A stretch of DNA of 64,000 bases from Calliopsis andreniformis (lineage: Eukaryota; Arthropoda; Insecta; Hymenoptera; Andrenidae): the NCBI RefSeq assembly GCF_051401765.1, contig NW_027480481.1:2232001-2296000 (forward strand), given 5' to 3'. Below are positions 11,357 to 25,930 of this stretch, piece after piece. A program made the translations under genes and the position numbers. Positions within the stretch are counted from its first letter, which is position 1; each line of letters starts with the position of its first letter. The notes beneath the pieces were generated by a model. It worked only from the letters and a program-made list of their open reading frames with translations, had not been told where the DNA came from and made no database searches.

Positions 11357-13237
11357 CCTGAATCCTCAATCTTCAGCCCTCAGTCCTCAACAATCAGTTG
11401 TCAATCCTCAATCCTCAATCTTCAATCCTCAATCCTCAATCCGCAATCCTCAATCCTCAATCTTCAATCCTCAATACTCAACCTTCAATCCTCAATCCTC
11501 AATCCTCAATCCTCAATCCTCAATGCTCAATACTCAATCCTCAATCCTCAATCGTCAATCTTCAATCCTCAATACTCAATCTTCAATACTCAATCCTCAA
11601 TCCTCAATCGTCAATCCTCATTCTTCAATCCTCAATACCCAATCCTCAATTTTCAATCCTCAATACTCAATCCTCAATCCTCAATACTCAATCGTCAACC
11701 CTCAATCCTCAATCCTCAATCCTCAATGTTCAATCCTCAATCACCAATCCTCAACCCTCAATCTTCAATACTCAATACTCAATCTTCAATCCTCAATCCT
11801 CAATCCTCAATCCTCAATCCTCAGTCCACAATCTTCATTCCTCAATCCTCAATCCCCAATCCTCAATCCTCAATCCTCAATCCTCAACCGTCAATCTTCA
11901 ATCCTCATTACTCAATCTTCAATCCTCAATCCTCAATCCTCAATCGTCAATCCTCATTCTTCAATCCTCAATACCCAATCCTCAATCTTCAATCCTCAAT
12001 ACTCAATCCTCAATCCTCAATCCTCAATCCTCAATCCTCAATCCTCAAACTTCAATCCTCAGTCCCAAATCCCCAATCCTCAATACTCAATCCTAAATCC
12101 TCAATCTTCAATCCTCAATACTCGATCTTCAATCCTCAATCCTCAATCCTCAATCCTCAGTCCTCATTGTTCAATACTCAATAACCGATCCTCAATCCCC
12201 AGTCCTCAATCTTCAATCCTCAATGGTCAATCCTCAATCCTCAATGGTCAATCCTCAATCCTCAGTCCCCAGTCCTCAATCCTCAATCCTCAACCCTCAA
12301 ACCTCAATCCTCAACCGTCAGTCCTCGTCCTCAATCGCAAACACTCAATCCTCAATCCTCAATCCTCAATCCTCAAATGTCAATCCTCAATCCTCAGTCC
12401 TCAGTCCTCAAACCTCAATCCTCAACCCTGAGCCCTCATCCTCAATCCTCAATCCTCAATCCTCAATCCTCAGCCTTCAATCCTCAATACTCAACCTTCA
12501 ATAACCAATCCTCAATCCTCAATCCTCAATACTCAATACTCAATCGTCAATCCTCAATCCCCAATCCTCAATCTCCAATAATCAATCCTCAATCCCCAAT
12601 CCTCAACCCTCAATCTTCAATACTCAATACTCAAGCCTCAATCCTCAATCCTCAATATTCAGCACACAACACTCATCCATCAATCCTCAATACTCAACCA
12701 TCAATCCTCAATTCTCAATACTCAATAGAATATACTGAATTCTCATGGTTGAATACTCGATCCAAAATATTCAATAAACAAGTCTCAATCCTCAAACATC
12801 AATATGCAACACTCAATCCTCAACACTCAGTCCTCTCTCTTCAATCCTCCATCCTCAATCCTCAATCCTCAAGCGTCAATCCTCAATCCTCAATCCCTAA
12901 TCCTCAACCCTCAATCCTCAGTCCTCAAACCTGAATCCCGAGTCCTCAATCCTGAATCCTCAATCTTCAGCCCTCAGTCCTCAACAATCAATTGTCAATC
13001 CTCAATCCTCAATAGAATATCCTCAATTCACAGTTTTCAATACTCAATCCCCATAATTCAATCTTCAAATCTCAATCCACAAACATCAATTCTGATCACT
13101 CTACCCTCAACACTCAGTCCTCAATCTTCAATCCTCAATCCTCAATCCTCAATACTCAATCCGCATTCTTCAATCCTCAATACCCAATCCTCAGTCTTCA
13201 ATCCTCAATCTTCAAACCTCAATCCGGAATCCTCAAT
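11357..13237 (+). repeat. HOR-A unit alpha1, cluster 2, internally deleted (1,881 bp)
   Basis: The landmark ATG is at 11726. Relative to 3571-5906 it lacks 56 bp (8 heptamers) near 12,355 and 399 bp (57 heptamers) near 12,634, together 455 bp. The second deletion joins TCAATACTCAA to GCCTCAATCC and removes the HindIII-marked part. Both losses are exact multiples of 7, so register is preserved. The subtype B (12722) and A (13009) cassettes are retained. Confidence 0.85.
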
Positions 13238-15538
13238 CCTGAATCCTCAATCTTCAGCCGTCAGTCCTCAACAATCAATTCTCAATCCTCAATCCTCAAT
13301 CTTCAATCCTCAATCCTCAATCCGCAATCCTCAATCCTCAATCTTCAATCCTCAATACTCAATCTTCAATCCTCAATCCTCAATCCTCAATCCTCAATCC
13401 TCAATCCTCAATCCTGAATACTCAATCCTCAATCGTCAATCTTCAATCCTCAATACTCAATCTTCAATACTCAATCCTCAATCCTCAATCGTCAATCCTC
13501 ATTCTTCAATCCTCAATACCCAATCCTCAATTTTCAATCCTCAATACTCAATCCTCAATCCTCAATACTCAATCGTCAACCCTCAATCCTCAATCCCCAA
13601 TCCTCAATGTTCAATCCTCAATCACCAATCCTCAACCCTCAATCTTCAATACTCAATACTCAATCTTCAATCCTCAATCCTCAATCCTCAATCCTCAATC
13701 CTCAGTCCACAACCTTCATTCCTCAATCCTCAATCCCCAATCCTCAATCCTCAATCCTCAATCCTCAACCGTCAATCTTCAATCCTCATTACTCAATCTT
13801 CAATCCTCAATCCTCAATCCTCAATCGTCAATCCTCATTCTTCAATCCTCAATCCTCAATCCTCAATCCTCAATCCTCAATCCTCAATCCTCAAACTTCA
13901 ATCCTCAGTCCCAAATCCCCAATCCTCAATACTCAATCCTAAATCCTCAATCTTCAATCCTCAATACTCGATCTTCAATCCTCAATCCTCAATCCTCAAT
14001 CCTCAGTCCTCATTGTTCAATACTCAATAACCGATCCTCAATCCCCAGTCCTCAATCTTCAATCCTCAATGGTCAATCCTCAATCCTCAATGGTCAATCC
14101 TCAATCCTCAGTCCCCAGTCCTCAATCCTCAATCCTCAACCCTCAAACCTCAATCCTCAACCGTCAGTCCTCGTCCTCAATAGCAAACACTCAATCCTCA
14201 ATCCTCAATCTTCAATCCTCAATACCCAATATTCAATACCCAATCCTCAGTCTTCAATCCTCAATCCTCAATCCTCAAATCTCAATCCTCAATCCTCAGT
14301 CCTCAGTCCTCAAACCTCAATCCTCAACCCTGAGCCCTCATCCTCAATCCTCAATCCTCAATCCTCAATCCTCAGCCTTCAATCCTCAATACTCAACCTT
14401 CAATAACCAATCCTCAATCCTCAATCCTCAATACTCAATACTCAATCGTCAATCCTCAATCCCCAATCCTCAATCTCCAATAATCAATCCTCAATCCCCA
14501 ATCCTCAACCCTCAATCTTCAATACTCAATACTCAATCTTCAATCCTCAATCCTCAATCCTCAATCCTCAATCCTCAGTCCACAATCCACAATCTTCAAT
14601 CGTCAATACTCAGCCTTCAATCCTCAATCCTCAATTCTCAGTCCTCAATCCTCCCATCTTCAATCCTCAATACTCAATCTGCAATACTCAATCCTCAATC
14701 CTCCATCCTCAACCCTCAATCCTCAAGCGTCAATCCTGTATCCTCAATCCTCAATCCTCAGACTTCAATCCTCAATTCTCAATCTTCAATCCTCAATCCT
14801 CAATTCTCAATCCTCAATACTCAATCCTCAAACCTCAATCCTCAACCGTCAGTCCTCGTCCTCAATCCTCAAACCTCAATACACAATCCTCAATATTCAA
14901 TCATCAATACTCAATCTTCAATCCTCAATCCTCAAGCCTCAATCCTCAATCCTCAATATTCAGCACACAACACTCATCCATCAATCCTCAATACTCAACC
15001 ATCAATCCTCAATTCTCAATACTCAATAGAATATACTGAATTCTCATGGTTGAATACTCGATCCAAAATATTCAATAAACAAGTCTCAATCCTCAAACAT
15101 CAATATGCAACACTCAATCCTCAACACTCAGTCCTCTCTCTTCAATCCTCCATCCTCAATCCTCAATCCTCAAGCGTCAATCCTCAATCCTCAATCCCTA
15201 ATCCTCAACCCTCAATCGTCAGTCCTCAAACCTGAATCCCGAGTCCTCAATCCTGAATCCTCAATCTTCAGCCCTCAGTCCTCAACAATCAATTGTCAAT
15301 CCTCAATCCTCAATAGAATATCCTCAATTCACAGTTTTCAATACTCAATCCCCATAATTCAATCTTCAAATCTCAATCCACAAACATCAATTCTCATCAC
15401 TCTACCCTCAACACTCAGTCCTCAATCTTCAATCCACAATCCTCAATCCTCAATACTCAATCCGCATTCTTCAATCCTCAATACCCAATCCTCAGTCTTC
15501 AATCCTCAATCTTCAAACCTCAATCCGGAATCCTCAAT
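13238..15538 (+). repeat. HOR-A unit alpha2, cluster 2 (2,301 bp)
   Basis: The landmark ATG is at 13607. It is 35 bp (5 heptamers) shorter than the standard unit because of a loss near 13,850, where TACCC-containing heptamers are missing. It carries the alpha2 mark AAATCTC near 14,278. Cassettes lie at 15023 (B) and 15310 (A). Confidence 0.84.
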
Positions 15539-17873
15539 CCTGAATCCTCAATCTTCAGCCGTCAGTCCTCAACAATCAATTCTCAATCCCCAATCCTCAA
15601 TCTTCAATCCTCAATCCTCAATCCGCAATCCTCAATCCTCAATCTTCAATCCTCAATACTCAATCTTCAATCCTCAATCCTCAATCCTCAATCCTCAATC
15701 CTCAATCCTCAATCCTGAATACTCAATCCTCAATCGTCAATCTTCAATCCTCAATACTCAATCTTCAATACTCAATCCTCAATCCTCAATCGTCAATCCT
15801 CATTCTTCAATCCTCAATACCCAATCCTCAATTTTCAATCCTCAATACTCAATCCTCAATCCTCAATACTCAATCGTCAACCCTCAATCCTCAATCCTCA
15901 ATCCTCAATGTTCAATCCTCAATCACCAATCCTCAACCCTCAATCTTCAATACTCAATACTCAATCTTCAATCCTCAATCCTCAATCCTCAATCCTCAAT
16001 CCTCAGTCCACAATATTCATTCCTCAATCCTCAATCCCCAATCCTCAATCCTCAATCCTCAATCCTCAACCGTCAATCTTCAATCCTCATTACTCAATCT
16101 TCAATCCTCAATCCTCAATCCTCAATCGTCAATCCTCATTCTTCAATCCTCAATACCCAATCCTCAATCTTCAATCCTCAATACTCAATCCTCAATCCTC
16201 AATCCTCAATCCTCAATCCTCAATCCTCAAACTTCAATCCTCAGTCCCAAATCCCCAATCCTCAATACTCAATCCTAAATCCTCAATCTTCAATCCTCAA
16301 TACTCGATCTTCAATCCTCAATCCTCAATCCTCAATCCTCAGTCCTCATTGTTCAATACTCAATAACCGATCCTCAACCCCAGTCCTCAATCTTCAATCC
16401 TCAATGGTCAATCCTCAATCCTCAATCGTCAATCCTCAATCCTCAGTCCCCAGTCCTCAATCCTCAATCCTCAACCCTCAAACCTCAATCCTCAACCGTC
16501 AGTCCTCGTCCTCAATCGCAAACACTCAATCCTCAATCCTCAATCTTCAATCCTCAATACCCAATATTCAATACCCAATCCTCAGTCTTCAATCCTCAAT
16601 CCTCAATCCTCAAATCTCAATCCTCAATCCTCAGTCCTCAGTCCTCAAACCTCAATCCTCAACCCTGAGCCCTCATCCTCAATCCTCAATCCTCAATCCT
16701 CAATCCTCAGTCTTCAATCCTCAATACTCAACCTTCAATAACCAATCATCAATCCTCAATCCTCAATACTCAATACTCAATCGTCAATCCTCAATCCCCA
16801 ATCCTCAATCTCCAATAATCAATCCTCAATCCCCAATCCTCAACCCTCAATCTTCAATACTCAATACTCAATCTTCAATCCTCAATCCTCAATCCTCAAT
16901 CCTCAATCCTCAGTCCACAATCCTCAATCTTCAATCGTCAATACTCAGCCTTCAATCCTCAATCCTCAATTCTCAGTCCTCAATCCTCCCATCTTCAATC
17001 CTCAATACTCAATCTGCAATCCTCAATCCTCAATCCTCCATCCTCAACCCACAATCCTCAAGCGTCAATCCTGTATACTCAATCCTCAATCCTCAGACTT
17101 CAATCCTCAATTCTCAATCTTCAATCCTCAATCCTCAATTCTCAATCCTCAATACTCAATCCTCAAACCTCAATCCTCAACCGTCAGTCCTCGTCCTCAA
17201 TCCTCAAACCTCAATACACAATCCTCAATATTCAATCATCAATACTCAATCTTCAATCCTCAATCCTCAAGCCTCAATCCTCAATCCTCAATATTCAGCA
17301 CACAACACTCATCCATCAATCCTCAATACTCAACCATCAATCCTCAATTCTCAATACTCAATAGAATATACTGAATTCTCATGGTTGAATACTCGATCCA
17401 AAATATTCAATAAACAAGTCTCAATCCTCAAACATCAATATGCAACACTCAATCCTCAACACTCAGTCCTCTCTCTTCAATCCTCCATCCTCAATCCTCA
17501 ATCCTCAAGCGTCAATCCTCAATCCTCAATCCCTAATCCTCAACCCTCAATCGTCAGTCCTCAAACCTGAATCCCGAGTCCTCAATCCTGAATCCTCAAT
17601 CTTCAGCCCTCAGTCCTCAACAATCAATTGTCAATCCTCAATCCTCAATAGAATATCCTCAATTCACAGTTTTCAATACTCAATCCCCATAATTCAATCT
17701 TCAAATCTCAATCCACAAACATCAATTCTCATCACTCTACCCTCAACACTCAGTCCTCAATCTTCAATCCACAATCCTCAATCCTCAATACTCAATCCGC
17801 ATTCTTCAATCCTCAATACCCAATCCTCAGTCTTCAATCCTCAATCTTCAAACCTCAATCCGGAATCCTCAAT
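15539..17873 (+). repeat. HOR-A unit beta, cluster 2, first copy (2,335 bp)
   Basis: The landmark ATG is at 15908. Beta units differ from alpha by a single-base loss near 16,376 (CTCAACCCCAG where alpha has CTCAATCCCCAG), by CCTGTATACTC instead of CCTGTATCCTC, and by TCGTCAATCC where alpha usually has the second TGGTCAATCC. The one-base loss explains the 2,335-bp spacing to the next unit. Cassettes lie at 17358 (B) and 17645 (A). Confidence 0.85.
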
Positions 17874-20110
17874 CCTGAATCCTCAATCTTCAGCCGTCAG
17901 TCCTCAACAATCAATTCTCAATCCCCAATCCTCAATCTTCAATCCTCAATCCTCAATCCGCAATCCTCAATCCTCAATCTTCAATCCTCAATACTCAATC
18001 TTCAATCCTCAATCCTCAATCCTCAATCCTCAATCCTCAATCCTCAATCCTGAATACTCAATCCTCAATCGTCAATCTTCAATCCTCAATACTCAATCTT
18101 CAATACTCAATCCTCAATCCTCAATCGTCAATCCTCATTCTTCAATCCTCAATACCCAATCCTCAATTTTCAATCCTCAATACTCAATCCTCAATCCTCA
18201 ATACTCAATCGTCAACCCTCAATCCTCAATCCTCAATCCTCAATGTTCAATCCTCAATCACCAATCCTCAACCCTCAATCTTCAATACTCAATACTCAAT
18301 CTTCAATCCTCAATCCTCAATCCTCAATCCTCAATCCTCAGTCCACAATATTCATTCCTCAATCCTCAATCCCCAATCCTCAATCCTCAATCCTCAATCC
18401 TCAACCGTCAATCTTCAATCCTCATTACTCAATCTTCAATCCTCAATCCTCAATCCTCAATCGTCAATCCTCATTCTTCAATCCTCAATACCCAATCCTC
18501 AATCTTCAATCCTCAATACTCAATCCTCAATCCTCAATCCTCAATCCTCAATCCTCAATCCTCAAACTTCAATCCTCAGTCCCAAATCCCCAATCCTCAA
18601 TACTCAATCCTAAATCCTCAATCTTCAATCCTCAATACTCGATCTTCAATCCTCAATCCTCAATCCTCAATCCTCAGTCCTCATTGTTCAATACTCAATA
18701 ACCGATCCTCAACCCCAGTCCTCAATCTTCAATCCTCAATGGTCAATCCTCAATCCTCAATCGTCAATCCGCAATCCTCAGTCCCCAGTCCTCAATCCTC
18801 AATCCTCAACCCTCAAACCTCAATCCTCAACCGTCAGTCCTCGTCCTCAATCGCAAACACTCAATCCTCAATCCTCAATCTTCAATCCTCAATACCCAAT
18901 ATTCAATACCCAATCCTCAGTCTTCAATCCTCAATCCTCAATCCTCAAATCTCAATCCTCAATCCTCAGTCCTCAGTCCTCAAACCTCAATCCTCAACCC
19001 TGAGCCCTCATCCTCAATCCTCAATCCTCAATCCTCAATCCTCAGTCTTCAATCCTCAATACTCAACCTTCAATAACCAATCCTCAATCCTCAATCCTCA
19101 ATACTCAATACTCAATCGTCAATCCTCAATCCCCAATCCTCAATCTCCAATAATCAATCCTCAATCCCCAATCCTCAACCCTCAATCTTCAATACTCAAT
19201 ACTCAATCTTCAATCCTCAATCCTCAATCCTCAATCCTCAATCCTCAGTCCACAATCCTCAATCTTCAATCGTCAATACTCAGCCTTCAATCCTCAATCC
19301 TCAATTCTCAGTCCTCAATCCTCCCATCTTCAATCCTCAATACTCAATCTGCAATCCTCAATCCTCAATCCTCCATCCTCAACCCTCAATCCTCAAGCGT
19401 CAATCCTGTATACTCAATCCTCAATCCTCAGACTTCAATCCTCAATTCTCAATCTTCAATCCTCAATCCTCAATTCTCAATCCTCAATACTCAATCCTCA
19501 AACCTCAATCCTCAACCGTCAGTCCTCGTCCTCAATCCTCAAACCTCAATACACAATCCTCAATATTCAATCATCAATACTCAATCTTCAATCCTCAATC
19601 CTCAAGCCTCAATCCTCAATCCTCAATATTCAGCACACAACACTCATCCATCAATCCTCAATACTCAACCATCAATCCTCAATTCTCAATACTCAATAGA
19701 ATATACTGAATTCTCATGGTTGAATACTCGATCCAAAATATTCAATAAACAAGTCTCAATCCTCAAACATCAATATGCAACACTCAATCCTCAACACTCA
19801 GTCCTCTCTCTTCAATCCTCCATCCTCAATCCTCAATCCTCAAGCGTCAATCCTCAATCCTCAATCCTCAATCCTCAACCCTCAATCCTCAGTCCTCAAA
19901 CCTGAATCCCGAGTCCTCAATCCTGAATCCTCAATCTTCAGCCCTCAGTCCTGAACAATCAATTGTCAATCCTCAATCCTCAATAGAATATCCTCAATTC
20001 ACAGTTTTCAATACTCAATCCCCATAATTCAATCTTCAAATCTCAATCCACAAACATCAATTCTCATCACTCTACCCTCAACACTCAGTCCTCAATCTTC
20101 AATCCTCAAT
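17874..20110 (+). repeat. HOR-A unit beta, cluster 2, second copy
   Basis: The landmark ATG is at 18243, 2,335 bp after the preceding beta, with the same beta marks. This is the only cluster with two beta units in a row. HOR-A homology ends near 20,110, just after the subtype A cassette at 19980, where the sequence switches to linker M. The same switch point recurs near 30,525. Confidence 0.83.
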
Positions 20111-23100
20111 CCTCAATCCTCAATGTTCAATCCTCAATACTCAATGTTCAATCATCAACCCTCAATCCTCAATCCTCAATTCTCAGTACTCAATCGTCAA
20201 TCCTCAATCCCCAATCCTCAATCTTCAATCCTCAAACCTCAATCCTCAATCCTCAATCCTCAATCCTCAATCTTCAATCCTCAATACTCAATATTCAATC
20301 CTCAATCCTCAATCCTCAATCCTCCCATCTTCAATCCTCAATACTCAATCTGCAATCCTCAATCCTCAATCCTCGATCCTCAGCCCTCAATACTCAAGCG
20401 TCAATACTCAATCCTCACTCCTCAATCCTCAATCTTCAATCCTCAATTCTCAATCTTCAATCCTCAATCGTCAATTCTCAACCCTCAATACTCAATCCTC
20501 AAACCTCAACCCTCAACCGACTTTCCTCGTCCTCAAACCTCAAACCTCAATCCACAATCCTCAATATTCAATCAATCAATACTCAATCTTCAATCCTCAA
20601 TCCTCAATCCTCAATCCTCAATCCTCAATCCTCAATATTCAACACACAACCCTCATCCATCAATCCTCAATACTCAACCATCAATCCTCGATTCTCAATA
20701 CTCAAAGGAATATACTGAATTCTCATGGTTGAATATTCAATCCAAAATATTCAATAATCAAATCTCAATCCTCAAACATCAATCCTCAACACTCAATCCT
20801 CTACACTCAGTCCTCTCTCTCCAATCCTCAGTCCTCAATCCTCAATCCTCAATTTTCAATCCTCAGTCCCCAATCCTCAATCTTCAACCCTCAATCCTCA
20901 ACCCTCAATCCTCGATCCTCAGTCCTCAATCCTCAATGCTCAATCCTCAATGCTCAATCCGCAATACCCAAAACTCAATCTTCAATCGTCAATCCTCAAT
21001 CCTCAATCCTTAATACTCAATCCTCTATCCTCAGTCCTCAAACCTTAATCCTGAATCCACAATCCTGAAACCTCAATCTTCAGCCCTCAGTCCTCAACAA
21101 TCAGTTGTCAATCCTCAATCCCCAATGGAATATCATGAATTCACAGTTTTCAATACTCAATACTCAATCTGCAATCTTCAAATCTCTATCCACAAACATC
21201 AATACTCATCACTCAACACTCAACACTCCGTTCCCAGTCCTCAATCTTCAATCCTCAATCCTCGATCCTCAATCCACAATCCTCAATTTTCTATCCTCAA
21301 TACTCAATCTTCAATCCTCATTGCTCAATCCTCAATCCTCAATCCTCAGTCCTCAATCCACAATCCTCAATCCTCAGACCTCAATCCTCAATCGTCAGCC
21401 CGCGTCCTCAATCCTCAACACTCAATCCTCAATCCTCATTCTTCAATCCTCAATACCCAATCCTCAATACCCAATCCTCAATCTTCAATCCTCAATACTC
21501 AATCCTCAATCCTCAATCCTCAATCCACAATCCTCAAAATTCCATCCTCAGCCCCAAGTCCTCAATCCTCAATACTCAATCCTCAATGCTCAATCTTCAA
21601 TCCTCAATACTCAATCTGCAATCCTCAATCCTTAATCCTCAATCCTCAACCCTCAATCCTCAAGCGTCAATCCTCAATTCTCAATCCTCAATACTCAACC
21701 TTCAATCCTCAATTCTCAATCTTCAATCCTCAATCCTCAATTCTCAATCCTCAATACTCAATCCTCAAACCTCGATCCTCATTCTTCAATCCTCAATACC
21801 CGATCCTCAATCCCCAGTCCTCAATCTTCAATCCTCAATGGTCAATCCTCAATCCTCAATCCTCAGTCCTCAATCCTCAATCCTCAACCCTCAAACGTCA
21901 ATCCTCAACCGTCAGTACTCGTCCTCAATCGTCAACACTCAATCCTCAATCCTCAATCTTCAATCCTCAATACTCAATATTTAATACGCAATCTTCAATC
22001 TTCAATCCTCAATCTTCAATCCTTAATCCTCAATCCTCAATACTCAATCCGCATTCTTCAATCCTCAATACCCAATCCTCAGTCTTCAATGCTCAATCTT
22101 CAAACCTCAATCCGGAATCCTCAATCCTGAATCCTCAATCTTCAGCCGTCAGTCCTCAACAATCAATTCTCAATCCTCAATCCTCAATCTTCAATCCTCA
22201 ATCCTCAATCCGCAATCCTCAATCCTCAATCTTCAATCCTCAATACTCAATCTTCAATCCTCAATCCTCAATCCTCAATCCTCAATCCTCAATCCTCAAT
22301 CCTGAATACTCAATCCTCAATCGTCAATCTTCAATCCTCAATACTCAATCTTCAATCCTCATTCCTCAATCCTCAATCGTCAATCCTCATTCTTCAATCC
22401 TCAATACCCAATCCTCATTCTACAATCCTCAATACTCAATCCTCAATCCTCAATCCTCAATCCACAATCCTCAAAATTCAATCCTCAGTCCCAAATCCTC
22501 AATCCTCAATACTCAATCCTCAATCCTCAATCTTCAATCCTCAATACTCAATCTTCAATCCGCAATCCTCAATCCTCAATCCTCAATCCTCATTCTTCAA
22601 TCCTCAATACCCGATCCTCAATCCCCAGCCCTCAATCTTCAATCGTCAATGGTCAATCCTCAATCCTCAATCCTCAGTCCTCGATCCTCAACCCTCAAAC
22701 CTCAATCCTCAACCCTCAGCCCTCATCCTCAATCCTCAATCCTCAATCCTCAATCCTCAATCCCCAACACTCAATACTCAACCCTCAGTAGTCAACCCTC
22801 AATGCTCAATCCTCAATCCTCAATCTTCAATCCTCAATCCTCAATCTTCAATCCTCAATTCTCTGTCCTCAATCCTCTATCCTCAATCCTCAATCCTCAA
22901 TCCTCAATCCTCAATCCTCAATCCTCAATCCTCAATTGTCAATCCTCAATCCTCAGCCATCAATCCTCAATTCTCAATCCCCAATCATCAATCATCAATC
23001 CTCAATCCTCAATCTTCAATCCTCAATACTCAATCTTCAATCCTCAGACCTCGATCCTCAATCCTCAATATTCAATTAACAATCCTGGATTCTGAAACCT

Positions 23101-23594
23101 CAAGCCACTACCCTCAGTACTCAATCCTCAATCTTCAATCCTCATACCTCTACCATCAATCCTCATTACTTAATTCTCAATCCTCAATCCTCAATGCTCA
23201 ATAGAAAATCCTCAATTCTCTGTTTTCAATACTCAACCCACAATCTTTAATTTTCAAATCTCAGTTCAGAGACATCAATCCTCAACACTCTGTCCTCAAC
23301 ACTCAGTCCCCAATCTTCAATCATCAAATCTCAATTCATTATCTTCAGTCATCAATCCTCAGTCCACAACATTCAATCCTCAATAATCAACACTCAATCC
23401 TCAATCCTCAATCCTCAATCCTCAATCCTCAACCCTCAATCCTCGATCCTCAGTCCTCAATCCTCAATGCTCAATCCTCAATGCTCAATCCGCAATACCC
23501 AATCCTCAATCTTCAATCCTCAATCCTCAATCCTCAATCCTTAATACTCAATCCCCTATCCTCAGTCCTCAAACCTTAATCCTGAATCCACAAT
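20111..23594 (+). repeat. Linker M, copy 1 (about 3.48 kb mosaic)
   Basis: This block separates HOR-A clusters 2 and 3. It is a patchwork. The first 0.7 kb matches linker L 2040-2740, then a piece of L around 3340-3600, then material not seen in L (about 21,130-22,020), then a piece like HOR-A 5830-6170 (about 22,030-22,370), then L 380-1030 (about 22,750-23,400) and L 3400-3570. Cassettes lie at 20702 (B), 21122 (A, with an EcoRI site) and 23198 (D). The block recurs at 30526-34008 with offset about 10,414. No gene is seen. Confidence 0.82.
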
Positions 23595-25930
23595 CCTGAA
23601 TCCTCAATCTTCAGCCCTCAGTCCTCAACAATCAGTTGTCAATCCTCAATCCTCAATCTTCAATCCTCAATCCTCAATCCGCAATCCTCAATCCTCAATC
23701 TTCAATCCTCAATACTCAACCTTCAATCCTCAATCCTCAATCCTCAATCCTCAATCCTCAATGCTCAATACTCAATCCTCAATCCTCAATCGTCAATCTT
23801 CAATCCTCAATACTCAATCTTCAATACTCAATCCTCAATCCTCAATCGTCAATCCTCATTCTTCAATCCTCAATACCCAATCCTCAATTTTCAATCCTCA
23901 ATACTCAATCCTCAATCCTCAATACTCAATCGTCAACCCTCAATCCTCAATCCTCAATCCTCAATGTTCAATCCTCAATCACCAATCCTCAACCCTCAAT
24001 CTTCAATACTCAATACTCAATCTTCAATCCTCAATCCTCAATCCTCAATCCTCAATCCTCAGTCCACAATCTTCATTCCTCAATCCTCAATCCCCAATCC
24101 TCAATCCTCAATCCTCAATCCTCAACCGTCAATCTTCAATCCTCATTACTCAATCTTCAATCCTCAATCCTCAATCCTCAATCGTCAATCCTCATTCTTC
24201 AATCCTCAATACCCAATCCTCAATCTTCAATCCTCAATACTCAATCCTCAATCCTCAATCCTCAATCCTCAATCCTCAATCATCAAACTTCAATCCTCAG
24301 TCCCAAATCCCCAATCCTCAATACTCAATCCTAAATCCTCAATCTTCAATCCTCAATACTCGATCTTCAATCCTCAATCCTCAATCCTCAATCCTCAGTC
24401 CTCATTGTTCAATACTCAATAACCGATCCTCAATCCCCAGTCCTCAATCTTCAATCCTCAATGGTCAATCCTCAATCCTCAATGGTCAATCCTCAATCCT
24501 CAGTCCCCAGTCCTCAATCCTCAATCCTCAACCCTCAAACCTCAATCCTCAACCGTCAGTCCTCGTCCTCAATCGCAAACACTCAATCCTCAATCCTCAA
24601 TCTTCAATCCTCAATACCCAATATTCAATACCCAATCCTCAGTCTTCAATCCTCAATCCTCAATCCTCAAATGTCAATCCTCAATCCTCAGTCCTCAGTC
24701 CTCAAACCTCAATCCTCAACCCTGAGCCCTCATCCTCAATCCTCAATCCTCAATCCTCAATCCTCAGCCTTCAATCCTCAATACTCAACCTTCAATAACC
24801 AATCCTCAATCCTCAATCCTCAATACTCAATACTCAATCGTCAATCCTCAATCCCCAATCCTCAATCTCCAATAATCAATCCTCAATCCCCAATCCTCAA
24901 CCCTCAATCTTCAATACTCAATACTCAATCTTCAATCCTCAATCCTCAATCCTCAATCCTCAATCCTCAGTCCACAATCCTCAATCTTCAATCGTCAATA
25001 CTCAGCCTTCAATCCTCAATCCTCAATTCTCAGTCCTCAATCCTCCCATCTTCAATCCTCAATACTCAATCTGCAATACTCAATCCTCAATCCTCCATCC
25101 TCAACCCTCAATCCTCAAGCTTCAATCCTGTATCCTCAATCCTCAATCCTCAGACTTCAATCCTCAATTCTCAATCTTCAATCCTCAATCCTCAATTCTC
25201 AATCCTCAATACTCAATCCTCAAACCTCAATCCTCAACCGTCAGTCCTCGTCCTCAATCCTCAAACCTCAATACACAATCCTCAATATTCAATCATCAAT
25301 ACTCAATCTTCAATCCTCAATCCTCAAGCCTCAATCCTCAATCCTCAATATTCAGCACACAACACTCATCCATCAATCCTCAATACTCAACCATCAATCC
25401 TCAATTCTCAATACTCAATAGAATATACTGAATTCTCATGGTTGAATACTCGATCCAAAATATTCAATAAACAAGTCTCAATCCTCAAACATCAATATGC
25501 AACACTCAATCCTCAACACTCAGTCCTCTCTCTTCAATCCTCCATCCTCAATCCTCAATCCTCAAGCGTCAATCCTCAATCCTCAATCCCTAATCCTCAA
25601 CCCTCAATCCTCAGTCCTCAAACCTGAATCCCGAGTCCTCAATCCTGAATCCTCAATCTTCAGCCCTCAGTCCTCAACAATCAATTGTCAATCCTCAATC
25701 CTCAATAGAATATCCTCAATTCACAGTTTTCAATACTCAATCCCCATAATTCAATCTTCAAATCTCAATCCACAAACATCAATTCTGATCACTCTACCCT
25801 CAACACTCAGTCCTCAATCTTCAATCCTCAATCCTCAATCCTCAATACTCAATCCGCATTCTTCAATCCTCAATACCCAATCCTCAGTCTTCAATCCTCA
25901 ATCTTCAAACCTCAATCCGGAATCCTCAAT
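23595..25930 (+). repeat. HOR-A unit alpha1, cluster 3 (2,336 bp)
   Basis: The landmark ATG is at 23964. It carries both alpha1 marks: AAATGTC near 24,670 and AAGCTT at 25117-25122. It is nearly identical to 3571-5906 and to 34009-36344. Cassettes lie at 25415 (B) and 25702 (A). Confidence 0.87.

Noticed and set aside
15105..19905. Two overlapping 821-codon open frames and dozens of shorter ones on the + strand.
   Set aside because: They are translations of the stop-free heptamer in different frames, overlap each other, start at arbitrary variant ATGs (for example in caATGttc or caATATGcaac) and end wherever a variant heptamer gives TGA, TAA or TAG. There is no frame preference, and no domain or signal peptide.
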